A stretch of DNA of 64,000 bases from Taibaiella sp. (GTDB lineage Bacteria; Bacteroidota; Bacteroidia; Chitinophagales; Chitinophagaceae), in assembly GCA_019638495.1 (NCBI GenBank), contig JAHBTQ010000001.1:1054001-1118000 (forward strand), in the 5' to 3' direction. Shown piece by piece: positions 16,009 to 23,475 of this stretch (positions are counted from its first letter, which is position 1; the number at the start of each line of letters is the position of its first letter). The notes below the pieces were generated by a model. That model did no database searches, was not told where the DNA came from, and saw only the letters and a list, made by a program, of their open reading frames with translations. A program made the position numbers and the translations under genes.

Positions 16009-16782
16009 TTATTGCTTATACTCTTCTTTCTTTACACGGTTCCAGAGTTCATCCATCTCTTGCAAGGTCATATCGTGTAGTGAGCGACCCTGCTCAGCAG
16101 CCATGTCTTCCATACGCTGGAAGCGACGAATGAATTTTTTGTTTGTACGCTCCAGCGCATGCTCCGGGTCAACGTTTACAAAGCGGGCATAATTGATGAG
16201 CGCAAACAGCACATCTCCAAACTCATTCTCTATCTCCTCATGCTCGCCGGATGCCACAGCTTCATATAGCTCGCCTATCTCTTCATCTACCTTATCCCGT
16301 ACCTGCTCTGTGTTGTCCCACTCAAAACCCACTTTCTTGGTCTTTTCCTGCAGGCGCAGAGCCTTTACGAGTGCCGGCATGGAGGGCGGTACACCCGATA
16401 GTATGGACTTCTTGCCCTCCTGCTGCTTTATCCGCTCCCAGTTTTGCTTTACATCATTGTCGTCCTGCACCTTTACGTTGCTGTATATGTGGGGGTGGCG
16501 GCTTACCAGCTTGTTGCAAATGCCCTCAATCACATCATCGAAGGTAAACTGCTGCTGCTCGGCACCAATGCGGCTGTAAAACACAATGTGCAGCAGCATG
16601 TCGCCCAGCTCTTCCTTCAGCCCCTTCCAGTCTTCATTGGTAATGGCATCCGTGAGCTCATATACCTCTTCCAGCGTTTGCTGTCGCAGGGTGTGAATGG
16701 TCTGCTTTTTGTCCCACGGGCATTGCTCGCGAAGCTCGTCCATAATACTCCGCAGCCGCTCAATAGATTGTGAATATTGCAT
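16009..16782 (-). CDS. mazG: nucleoside triphosphate pyrophosphohydrolase MazG
   Basis: From ATG at 16782 the product is 257 residues with two MazG domains. The first contains CPWDKKQTIHTLRQQTLEEV, YELTDAI and KEELGDMLLHIVFYSRI, giving the metal-binding E-x2-E..E-x2-D pattern. The second contains VDEEIGELYEAVASG..EEIENEFGDVLFALINYARF and the family tail FIRRFQRMEDMAAEQGRSL..LQEMDELWNRVKKEE. MazG hydrolyses NTPs and dNTPs to monophosphate and pyrophosphate, clearing aberrant nucleotides and affecting (p)ppGpp levels in E. coli. The 11 codons upstream in the open frame are probably untranslated. It is translationally adjacent to the large kinase gene. Confidence 0.95.
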   Translation of the reverse strand: MQYSQSIERLRSIMDELREQCPWDKKQTIHTLRQQTLEEVYELTDAITNEDWKGLKEELGDMLLHIVFYSRIGAEQQQFTFDDVIEGICNKLVSRHPHIYSNVKVQDDNDVKQNWERIKQQEGKKSILSGVPPSMPALVKALRLQEKTKKVGFEWDNTEQVRDKVDEEIGELYEAVASGEHEEIENEFGDVLFALINYARFVNVDPEHALERTNKKFIRRFQRMEDMAAEQGRSLHDMTLQEMDELWNRVKKEEYKQ

Positions 16783-16840
16783 AGGTATGATGTGGCGCGG
16801 CACGTGGACGCGCACCTGCTAAAGTTAGTCACACTTTATG

Positions 16841-16848
16841 TAACTTTA
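16841..16848 (+). promoter_or_regulatory. -7 box (TAACTTTA) four bases before the HicB start
   Basis: TAACTTTA differs from TAnnTTTG only in the last base and ends four bases before ATG at 16853, another candidate for a near-leaderless transcript. Confidence 0.35.
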
Positions 16849-16852
16849 CGTT

Positions 16853-17035
16853 ATGCAGTACAACTATAAAATAATGTTGCACAAGGAACCTGAAGGGGGC
16901 TATACCGTAACGGTGCCGCCCCTACCGGGCTGCATAACATACGGTGAGAATGTAGATGAAGCCATTGAAATGGCCAGGGACGCAATCAATCTTTACATTG
17001 AAGAATTAGTAGATAGAGGTGAGAGGCAAAAATAA
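16853..17035 (+). CDS. HicB-family antitoxin-like protein (orphan)
   Basis: The 60-residue product has the HicB N-terminal fold: KIMLHKEPEGGYTVTVPPLP, GCITYGENVDEAIEMARDAI, NLYIEEL. In full systems HicB inhibits the HicA mRNA interferase and often carries a C-terminal DNA-binding domain. Here there is no DNA-binding tail and no hicA-like gene on either side: mazG is divergent and a secreted protein follows after 8 bp. It may be a solitary HicB-like regulator, common in genomes, or the residue of a lost pair. Confidence 0.8.
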   Translation: MQYNYKIMLHKEPEGGYTVTVPPLPGCITYGENVDEAIEMARDAINLYIEELVDRGERQK

Positions 17036-17043
17036 TTGTAGAG

Positions 17044-17472
17044 GTGAAAAAGACATGCCTATTTTTCTTTTTCTGTGTACTCTTCGCAGGAATGTTGCCT
17101 GCGGATGGGCAAGAGATAAGGGGGCGAGTATTTGAGAGCAAAGGAGTGGCTGCGAAGAATGCAAAAGTCATAATTCCGGGCGTAGATACTGCAAACTCTG
17201 ATTCTGCTGGTTGGTTTTCATTGAATGTTAGGAGGTTTGACAGTTTTCAAGTTTTTGTTGAGTACCAGCTTCGTCGAGATACCACAAGTATGACAGCATT
17301 TAAGCACGCTTCGGACATTGTCGATCTCCGCTATGAATACACTATTTCAGAAAGATCGATTCATTTTTTCTTCAGTTCTTTTACTATTTGTCCAAGCCCC
17401 ACGTATTTTGATATTTCGCCACCGGGGACAACAATCTTTACGCAAGAAGAACTTAACAATTCGTATCGTTGA
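17044..17472 (+). CDS. secreted hypothetical protein with carboxypeptidase-regulatory-like N-terminus
   Basis: A GTG start at 17044 gives 142 residues: a signal peptide (MKKTCLFFFFCVLFAGMLPADG), then EIRGRVFESKGVAAKNAKVI..DTANSDSAGWFSLNVRRFDSF, the first strands of a CarboxypepD_reg-type sandwich. The remainder (SIHFFFSSFTICPSPTYFD..) has no known motif. The gene begins 8 bp after the HicB-like gene. The stop lies just before the first REP unit of the transposase neighbourhood. Function unknown. Confidence 0.55.
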   Translation: MKKTCLFFFFCVLFAGMLPADGQEIRGRVFESKGVAAKNAKVIIPGVDTANSDSAGWFSLNVRRFDSFQVFVEYQLRRDTTSMTAFKHASDIVDLRYEYTISERSIHFFFSSFTICPSPTYFDISPPGTTIFTQEELNNSYR

Positions 17473-17485
17473 GTTTGTGGAGAGT

Positions 17486-17562
17486 AGGGTAGCCCCTAAC
17501 GGGGCATGGTGTGTAGGTGGCGCAAATGAGGCTACGAACAGGTAGTCGCTACGGGACAGATC
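17486..17562 (+). repeat. REP/BIME unit A
   Basis: Contains GGGTAGCCCCTAACGGGGCA (stem GCCCC/GGGGC, loop TAAC) and, about 50 bp on, ACAGGTAGTCGCTACGGGAC (degenerate second hairpin). Both have GTAG at the 5' foot of the hairpin. Forward orientation. Confidence 0.75.
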
Positions 17563-17633
17563 GTGTTTTGTAATGCGCGAAGTGAGGCGTTCCAGTTCAA
17601 ACAATTGTTACAACTAATTGCATGTGCGAGTAT

Positions 17634-17705
17634 TGCCCCGCTAGGGGCTACCTGTTTGTAGCGTGGTATGAAAGCGAATGTGTCATGCCCCGTTAGGGGC
17701 TACCC
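17634..17705 (-). repeat. REP/BIME unit B (inverted)
   Basis: On the minus strand it reads GGGTAGCCCCTAACGGGGCA, a 30-bp spacer, then ACAAACAGGTAGCCCCTAGC. Both hairpins are intact. Orientation is opposite to units A, C and D. Confidence 0.8.
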
Positions 17706-17750
17706 AACCTTTGTGTGTTCCCTAATGCGGACGGTCTCAATTACGGAGAG

Positions 17751-18212
17751 CTATTCCGGATCCTTGAAGATGAATCGCTCTTCAAATTCTATTTCGAACT
17801 TTTTCAGCAGAGAGATATATTCGTCCCGAAAGCTAAATCGTTTGTGATGTTCCTGCTGATTTGCGATGTATTGTACTACATTATCAACCTGCGATTTCGA
17901 ATAAGAGAACGCGCCATAGCCTTCCTGCCAACTGAATTTCGTGGCAGTGAGTCTTTCTTTGTTTATCCATTCGGATGAATCCCCCTTTACAAGACGCATC
18001 AGATCAGAGATAGATTGGTTTGGGTTTATGCCAACAAACATGTGCAAGTGGTCGGGCATGTTGTTTATTGCAATCATTTTGTGACCATTATTTTGAACTG
18101 TGCCGGTTATGTATTTACGCAGGGTGTCGTCCCATGAGTCGTGGAGAGCCGCCGACCGATATTTAGTTGCAAAAACGAATTGAACGTATAGTTGCGTGAA
18201 CGTGTTGGGCAT
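17751..18212 (-). CDS. IS200/IS605-like Y1 transposase (TnpA/RAYT type)
   Basis: Family similarity begins at ATG 18212 (MPNTFTQLYVQFVFATKYRS), giving 153 residues; 11 upstream codons in the open frame are ignored. The Y1 HUH signature is NMPDHLHMFVGI (His55 and His57), the catalytic tyrosine is Tyr115 (VDNVVQYIANQQEHH), and SWQEGYGAFSYSKSQ and FEIEFEERFIFK are family hallmarks. The enzyme would cut single-stranded DNA and form a phosphotyrosine link. It lacks a TnpB partner and is flanked by two REP/BIME units on each side, as in RAYT-REP systems. All key residues are present, so it may be active. Confidence 0.9.
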   Translation of the reverse strand: MPNTFTQLYVQFVFATKYRSAALHDSWDDTLRKYITGTVQNNGHKMIAINNMPDHLHMFVGINPNQSISDLMRLVKGDSSEWINKERLTATKFSWQEGYGAFSYSKSQVDNVVQYIANQQEHHKRFSFRDEYISLLKKFEIEFEERFIFKDPE

Positions 18213-18302
18213 GTCTTTTTCACAATTTATCGAAATGTGCGGCAAGTCATATGACTGTTTGGAGGAGATCAGGTCGGGGCATTGTGTTATTAACGGGTAG
18301 GA

Positions 18303-18391
18303 GTGGGGTAGCCCCTACCGGGGCATCGTGCCGTGACGGCCTGTTTGATGCTACAAACAGGTAGTCCCTAGCGGGACAGATCGCGAATTGG
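18303..18391 (+). repeat. REP/BIME unit C
   Basis: GGGTAGCCCCTACCGGGGCA, then a spacer with CCGTGACGG and TTTGATGCTACA, then ACAGGTAGTCCCTAGCGGGAC. Stem GCCCC/GGGGC in hairpin 1 is replaced by GTCCC/GGGAC in hairpin 2. Confidence 0.85.
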
Positions 18392-18427
18392 TGGCGCTTC
18401 GTTGATTTTTGGGATATCGAGAAGCGA

Positions 18428-18517
18428 ATGGGGTAGCCCCTAACGGGGCATGGTGCCGTGACGGTAGGTTTGATGCTACAAACAGGTAGTCCCTAAAGGG
18501 ACAGACCGTAAATTGGT
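18428..18517 (+). repeat. REP/BIME unit D
   Basis: Direct repeat of unit C at a 125-bp offset. Hairpins are GCCCC-TAAC-GGGGC and GTCCC-TAAA-GGGAC, each with GTAG at the foot. The spacers of C and D are nearly identical. Confidence 0.85.
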
Positions 18518-18562
18518 GAATATCCATCTAACACACACTAATTAACCATTTAACCTTTTCCC

Positions 18563-19117
18563 CTACTCTCCCCATTTATACCCACCAGCATCCACTCCCG
18601 CTAAATGCAGCACGCGGTGAACAACCGTCATGGCGGCATCTTCTATGGTTTGGGGCCTGCTGTAGAAGGATGGGGTGGCAGGGCAAATGATACCTCCAGC
18701 CTCGGTAACGGTGGCCATGTTGCGGATGTGCACCAGGTTGTAAGGGGTTTCACGCACCACACATATCAGCTTGCGGCGTTCTTTGAGCATAACATCTGCG
18801 GCGCGGGTTATGAGGTCGTTGCTGATACCGCCTGCTATGCGGCCAAGGGTGCCCATGCTGCAAGGGCAGATGATGAGGGCAGAATAAGAGGAGCTTCCTG
18901 AGGCGAAAGGAGCCATAAAGTCATTTTTGTCCCACTTGCGGAAGGAGATGTTTTTGTACTCGGTATCGCCTAGTTCATGCTCCCACACAGTGGCTGCATT
19001 GTCGCTCATTACCACATCGGTATGAATATCTGCAGGCTGCTTCTCGAGCTCCCGAAGCAGCATCTTTGCGTAAATGGAGCCGCTGGCACCCGTAATCCCT
19101 ACCGCTATCTTTGTCAT
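18563..19117 (-). CDS. ubiX: UbiX-family flavin prenyltransferase
   Basis: The 184-residue protein begins MTKIAVGITGASGSIYAKML, the FMN-binding glycine-rich start of UbiX, and has LIICPCSMGTLGRIAGGISN, the LKERRKLICVVRETPYNLVH block and PATPSFYSRPQTIEDAAMTV. UbiX makes the prenylated FMN cofactor used by UbiD-type decarboxylases, here most likely for menaquinone or aromatic-acid metabolism. No ubiD-like gene lies in the window. A -7 box (TAGTTTTG on the minus strand) is at 19137-19144. Confidence 0.95.
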   Translation of the reverse strand: MTKIAVGITGASGSIYAKMLLRELEKQPADIHTDVVMSDNAATVWEHELGDTEYKNISFRKWDKNDFMAPFASGSSSYSALIICPCSMGTLGRIAGGISNDLITRAADVMLKERRKLICVVRETPYNLVHIRNMATVTEAGGIICPATPSFYSRPQTIEDAAMTVVHRVLHLAGVDAGGYKWGE

Positions 19118-19136
19118 AAAATTGCCTTGAGCCCCG

Positions 19137-19144
19137 CAAAACTA
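19137..19144 (-). promoter_or_regulatory. -7 box (TAGTTTTG) of ubiX
   Basis: On the minus strand TAGTTTTG fits TAnnTTTG and ends 19 bases before the ubiX ATG. No clear -33 element. Confidence 0.4.
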
Positions 19145-19191
19145 CATGGATTATTTGTAAATTTGTTGTCCTGAAAACGTGTATTAGTACT

Positions 19192-19806
19192 ATGAGAAAG
19201 TTATTATTCCTGGCATTAGCGGCATTGACTGTGAGCCAATCTGTAATGGCCAAGAAGGACCCTGCTGCACCCAAAACTTCAACAGCACCTGCTGAAGAAA
19301 TTCACTGGCTGACTTCGGTAGAAGAACTGCAGATGAAAATGCAGCAGCAGCCGAAGAAGGTAATTGTGGACATGTACACTGGCTGGTGTGGCTGGTGCAA
19401 GAAGATGGATGCAGAGACATACACTAATCCGGCGGTGGTGAAGTATATCAATAATAACTACTACGCACTGAAGCTGGATGCTGAACGTAAGGATACCATC
19501 AACTTCCAGGGAAAGCAGTTTTTCTTTGTACCAGAATACAAAACGAATGGTTTTGCGTTGGAGATACTAAAGGATTACCTTGCCAAAGGCGGCAACCTGA
19601 TGTATCCGCAAACAGTGATAATGATGGAGAATTTCCAGAACCCTAATCCTATTCCCGGCTACCTCACGGTGCCGCAACTGGAGCCTGTGCTTACCTATTT
19701 TGGCGACAACGCTTATCGCCGCCAGTCGTGGGACCAATATAGCAAAACTTACCAGCCACGCTGGGGTGGAGCAGCCGCGCCTGCTACGTCGCCTGCGGGA
19801 CACTAA
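19192..19806 (+). CDS. periplasmic thioredoxin-fold protein
   Basis: The 204-residue protein has a signal peptide (MRKLLFLALAALTVSQSVMA), a short linker, and a thioredoxin domain with VIVDMYTGWCGWCKKMDAET; the redox pair is Cys66/Cys69 in a CGWC motif. NPAVVKYINNNYYALKLDAE is typical of the thioredoxin_7 or DUF255-like branch. Later the cis-proline region reads YPQTVIMM. It should act as a thiol-disulfide reductase in the periplasm; substrates are unknown. The C-terminal tail (WGGAAAPATSPAGH) is low complexity. Confidence 0.85.
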   Translation: MRKLLFLALAALTVSQSVMAKKDPAAPKTSTAPAEEIHWLTSVEELQMKMQQQPKKVIVDMYTGWCGWCKKMDAETYTNPAVVKYINNNYYALKLDAERKDTINFQGKQFFFVPEYKTNGFALEILKDYLAKGGNLMYPQTVIMMENFQNPNPIPGYLTVPQLEPVLTYFGDNAYRRQSWDQYSKTYQPRWGGAAAPATSPAGH

Positions 19807-19844
19807 AATTTATGTTTGAAGGCTGCTAATTTTGAATACGCCAA

Positions 19845-21338
19845 TTATTTCCTGGCGAAGAAGTCTTTCTCATTAACGATGAGCTTGCTTCGGATTTGAG
19901 GTGGGAGGGTAGCTACCAGTTTACGAAGGCTTGCGATATTTTTCCGTTTCCTGGCGGAGTCTGTCAGGTAGAAAATATAACTCCGATAGAGGTAGTAAGT
20001 AAGTAGCCTGTTGTAGTCGTCTAATTTCTCATTTTTGATGACTGCTGCTATAGCTGCTTCAACTTCATCGGGCGTTGATGACTCGCTGAATGCCCTCCCT
20101 ATTCTGCTTATCGAACCGATATAGTGATTGCCGGAAGGGTTGTCTATCCTGAGAGCGATCCCTAGTAGCAGCGAAATGACGTCAATATTTAGCTTTTCAA
20201 GTTCCGTGATGTAGGTTTTGCGACTATCCCACGAGTAACTTCCGTCGGTAAATCGCTCAAATCCGTCATTGAGAACGTCGAGATGCGCGCGCAGGAATAT
20301 TTCCCAGTTGCCCGTTTCTGCCGATAAAAGGGCAATTTGCTGTGCATGTTCCCGAGGTTCTGTATCGCCGCTGCAGTGTCCAACTACCCTGCGGTTTCTT
20401 TTGAGTTGCAATGTTCTTTGCTTTGAGTCAAACTGATAGGCCAGTTTTTCAATCTCTTCGTCTGAAATTGATAAACTAATAGCCTCATCAATTGCATCTT
20501 TCACAAGATTTCTAAACTCTTCATTATTCGCGAGTATGCCCTTTATCAATGAATCCCTTTGACTCTGCCATTTCCAATATGCTTCATACCCGGCCTGTTT
20601 CCTGTCAGGCTTATTTGTATGAATGTCAATGTATTTATCGAGCAATTTTCGACGTGGTGTTTCGTCAGCAAAAGTAGAGGTATCGCTCAGCTTTTGCTCA
20701 GCACGCGAATCCAATATTGAGCTGTTGGTGTCTATCAGGCAATCAACGTAGCGAATCATCTTTGCTATTTCATCAGGAATCTTTTGGGAGTTGAATTCCG
20801 TTGTAAAATACAAGGCCCTAACACTTTCGCGACTGTATTCGTCACCCTTGTGGTAAGAGTATACCCAATTATTTCTGACTGGCCTTTTTCGCAATGTAGT
20901 GTCAGCGCTAGCGAAAAAGTCTTCATTAATCTTGTCGGTTTGCATTATCGGGAATATTACCTCCGTTTTCCCGAGGTATCCCTTAGATTCATATCTCAGT
21001 ACAAGTAAGTTCCGATGAACAACTGGGAGCCGATACTTTTTGCAAAAGCTATCGAAGCGGATGTTGTTTCCGATTTCAATTGCCGCTTGCTTTATGTTGC
21101 CGCTGTCGAGATGGATAATGTTACAATAGGCCTGGTATTGACTGTTGTACATCCCATTAGGGTCGCATTTGCGGTATCTGATGTTTTGAGAATCTACAAT
21201 TTTGCGCAAAGCAGCCATAGTCTCTTGGCCATATATCAGCCCATTAGCGTGCTTTGTGAATTCTTGTGCACAAGACCAATTGGCCTGGAGGCCCAAAAGA
21301 AAGGCCAACAGGTGAAATGTTTTTATGAGCGTTTTCAT
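19845..21338 (-). CDS. secreted hypothetical protein, 497 residues
   Basis: A signal peptide (about 1-24, LLGLQANWSCAQ) is followed by a largely helical, charged protein. A mid-section KLLDKYIDIHTNKPDRKQAG..YWKWQSQRDSLIKGIL and the C-terminal IAAVIKNEKLDDYNRLLTYYLY..KRKNIASLRKL look like helical repeats, but I cannot assign a family. Composition is more AT-rich than ubiX or nth. The SCAQ site could be read as a lipobox (..NWSC), but a type I cleavage after Ala is equally plausible. Converges with the thioredoxin gene; no operon partner. Function unknown. Confidence 0.65.
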   Translation of the reverse strand: MKTLIKTFHLLAFLLGLQANWSCAQEFTKHANGLIYGQETMAALRKIVDSQNIRYRKCDPNGMYNSQYQAYCNIIHLDSGNIKQAAIEIGNNIRFDSFCKKYRLPVVHRNLLVLRYESKGYLGKTEVIFPIMQTDKINEDFFASADTTLRKRPVRNNWVYSYHKGDEYSRESVRALYFTTEFNSQKIPDEIAKMIRYVDCLIDTNSSILDSRAEQKLSDTSTFADETPRRKLLDKYIDIHTNKPDRKQAGYEAYWKWQSQRDSLIKGILANNEEFRNLVKDAIDEAISLSISDEEIEKLAYQFDSKQRTLQLKRNRRVVGHCSGDTEPREHAQQIALLSAETGNWEIFLRAHLDVLNDGFERFTDGSYSWDSRKTYITELEKLNIDVISLLLGIALRIDNPSGNHYIGSISRIGRAFSESSTPDEVEAAIAAVIKNEKLDDYNRLLTYYLYRSYIFYLTDSARKRKNIASLRKLVATLPPQIRSKLIVNEKDFFARK

Positions 21339-21393
21339 AAGAGGTCTCCTTTGCGTCTTTAACGCTCTCTGAAATTACGGACAAAAATTAAGC

Positions 21394-22053
21394 TTACCTC
21401 TCGCCATACACATGCCTCATATCGCTCTTGTAAAACTTGCAGGCGGCTTTCAGCCCACATTCAGGGCATTTAGGCTTGCGGGCTACGCATATGTAGCGGC
21501 CATGGAGAATGATCCAGTGGTGAGCAATGGCCAGCAGGTCTTGCGGAATGTTAGCGACAAGTTGCTGCTCTGCCTGCAGCGGCGTCTTTGCATTGGTGGT
21601 GAGGCCTATGCGGGCAGACACGCGGAAGACGTGTGTGTCAACCGCCATGCCCGGCTTTTCGAATACTACAGAAACAATCACGTTTGCGGTCTTGCGGCCC
21701 ACACCCGGAAGCTTCACCAGCTCATCTATGGTGTCCGGCACCTCGCCGCCAAAGTCATTTATCAGCATGTTGGCCATGCCAATGAGGTGCTTGGTTTTGT
21801 TGTTGGCAAAGGTGACACTGCGGATGAATGGCTCCACATCTTCAAACTCGGCCTTTGCCAGCTTTTGCGGGGTAGGGTACTTTTCGAACAGGGCCGGTGT
21901 AACGATGTTCACCCGCTTGTCTGTGCACTGGGCAGAAAGTATCACGGCCACCAGCAGTTCATACGGATTTGTGTAATGGAGCTCTGTTTCAGCGTTTGGC
22001 ATATTGCGCTGAAACCAGTCTATTACAAAGGCGTACCGTTCCTTTTTGGTCAT
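21394..22053 (-). CDS. nth: endonuclease III (base-excision repair glycosylase/AP lyase)
   Basis: The 219-residue protein is full length and has all family marks: helix-hairpin-helix LPGVGRKTANVI with catalytic Lys121, catalytic Asp139 in AVDTHVFRV, and the [4Fe-4S] cluster ligands Cys189, Cys196, Cys199 and Cys205 (C-x6-C-x2-C-x5-C). It removes oxidised pyrimidines and nicks the abasic site. It follows the DUF1015 gene by 5 bp in the same direction, so the two are probably cotranscribed. Confidence 0.97.
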   Translation of the reverse strand: MTKKERYAFVIDWFQRNMPNAETELHYTNPYELLVAVILSAQCTDKRVNIVTPALFEKYPTPQKLAKAEFEDVEPFIRSVTFANNKTKHLIGMANMLINDFGGEVPDTIDELVKLPGVGRKTANVIVSVVFEKPGMAVDTHVFRVSARIGLTTNAKTPLQAEQQLVANIPQDLLAIAHHWIILHGRYICVARKPKCPECGLKAACKFYKSDMRHVYGER

Positions 22054-22058
22054 GGTGG

Positions 22059-23300
22059 TTATATCATGTACACTACCAGGCCATCGCGCAGCTTAGGCTC
22101 AAACCAGGTGCTCTTGGGTGGCATTACATTGCCACTGTCGGCAATATCGAACAGTTGCTGGATGCTGACGGGATAAATGGAGAATGCTACAGCGCATTCA
22201 CCGCTGTCTACACGGTGCTCCAGCGCCTGCATACCGCGTATACCACCCACGAAGTCGATGCGCTTATCAGTGCGCTGGTCGCGGATACCCAAAATCTTAT
22301 CCAGCGCGTTATTTGAAAGAATGCTGATATCCAATATGCCAATGGGGTCTGTGGTATAAGTGCCTTCTTTTGATGTGAGTTTGTACCAGGTACCACCCAT
22401 GTACATGCCAAAATCGCGTGGCTTTGATGGCTTAAATGCTTCCTTACCAACTACTGACACTTCGAAATCTGTTTTCAGTTTCTCCAATAGTTGATCTGGA
22501 GTAAGGCCGCCCAGGTCTTTCACTACGCGGTTGTAATCCATGATCTTACACTGGCTGGCAGGGAAGATGCAGGTAATGAAGTAGTTAAACGCCTCGTCGC
22601 CGTCTACAGAGTAGCCATTCTCCCGCATTTCCTTACACACCTTGGCCGCAGATGCTGCGCGGTGGTGACCATCGGCAATGTAGGTACACGGCACATCGCT
22701 GGCGAAGTTGCGTGTGATAGCTGCTACCTTGGCATAATCGTTTACCATCCAGAAGATATGGCGCACACCATCTTCTGCGGTGAAGTCGTAATTAGGAGCG
22801 TGGTCTTTCTTCCAGTTATCTATTATCGTTTGTACACTGTCGCAGTCGTTATATGCAAGGAATACAATGCCTGTCTGCGCCCCTGTGGTGATGATGTGAT
22901 TGATACGGTCCTGTTCTTTTTCAGGACGCGTGAACTCATGCTTCTTGATGATGCCATTGTTGTAGTCATCTACAGATGAACCGCATACGAGACCGGTTTG
23001 CGACCTGCCGTTCATTACAAGTTCATAGATATAGTAGCAGGGGTCAGCGTCTTGCACCAATATCTTTTCTGCCACCATCTGGTCGAAGTTCTCTTTTGCC
23101 CTGTCATAGACTTGCTGTGTATGCACATCAATTCCTTCAGGTAGGTCTATCTCCGAGCGGGTTACATGGTAGAAGTTGTATGGGTTCTTTTTGAATTCCC
23201 TAGCTTCAGCCACACTTACTACATCGTAAGGCAGCGTAGCTACCTGTGGTGCGAGCTGTGGAGAAGGCCTGAGCCCTTTGAAAGGAGTGATCTTTGCCAT
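22059..23300 (-). CDS. DUF1015 family protein
   Basis: The 413-residue protein shows the full DUF1015 pattern: ITPFKGLRPSPQLAPQVATL and PYDVVSVAEAREFKKNPYNF at the start, then FYHVTRSEIDLP, GLVCGSSVDDYNNGIIKKHE, FTRPEKEQDRINHI, YIADGHHRAASAAKV and HRVDSGECAVAFSIYPVSIQ. The His-His in ADGHHR and the surrounding residues suggest a kinase-like or nucleotide-linked enzyme; the family has been discussed in connection with serine or SerK-like kinases, but its function in Bacteroidota is not established. It heads a two-gene unit with nth. Confidence 0.9.
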   Translation of the reverse strand: MAKITPFKGLRPSPQLAPQVATLPYDVVSVAEAREFKKNPYNFYHVTRSEIDLPEGIDVHTQQVYDRAKENFDQMVAEKILVQDADPCYYIYELVMNGRSQTGLVCGSSVDDYNNGIIKKHEFTRPEKEQDRINHIITTGAQTGIVFLAYNDCDSVQTIIDNWKKDHAPNYDFTAEDGVRHIFWMVNDYAKVAAITRNFASDVPCTYIADGHHRAASAAKVCKEMRENGYSVDGDEAFNYFITCIFPASQCKIMDYNRVVKDLGGLTPDQLLEKLKTDFEVSVVGKEAFKPSKPRDFGMYMGGTWYKLTSKEGTYTTDPIGILDISILSNNALDKILGIRDQRTDKRIDFVGGIRGMQALEHRVDSGECAVAFSIYPVSIQQLFDIADSGNVMPPKSTWFEPKLRDGLVVYMI

Positions 23301-23475
23301 TGTGTACGAGGCTGTTTTTCAGCAGCGGTGCAAATTACCAATATTGGGCAACTCGCACAACCATACCGGGTCAGGGCAGAAGGAAGCGTGGACCAAGGAA
23401 ATGTTAATATTGATGTAAACGGAAAATGCGGAGGGAGATATTAAATAACTTCGGAACATACCAAACACACAGGTC

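Larger units (their letters stand above)
18213..18562. other. transposase 5' flank carrying REP units C and D
   Basis: No gene is seen between the transposase start and the ubiX stop. The two REP units account for about half of the stretch; the rest (18213-18302 and 18518-18562) shows no structure I can name. Confidence 0.6.

Noticed and set aside
17486..18517. REP units considered as insertion-sequence terminal repeats of one IS element
   Set aside because: Units lie in pairs on both sides with mixed orientation and spacers, which fits BIMEs better than IS200 ends.
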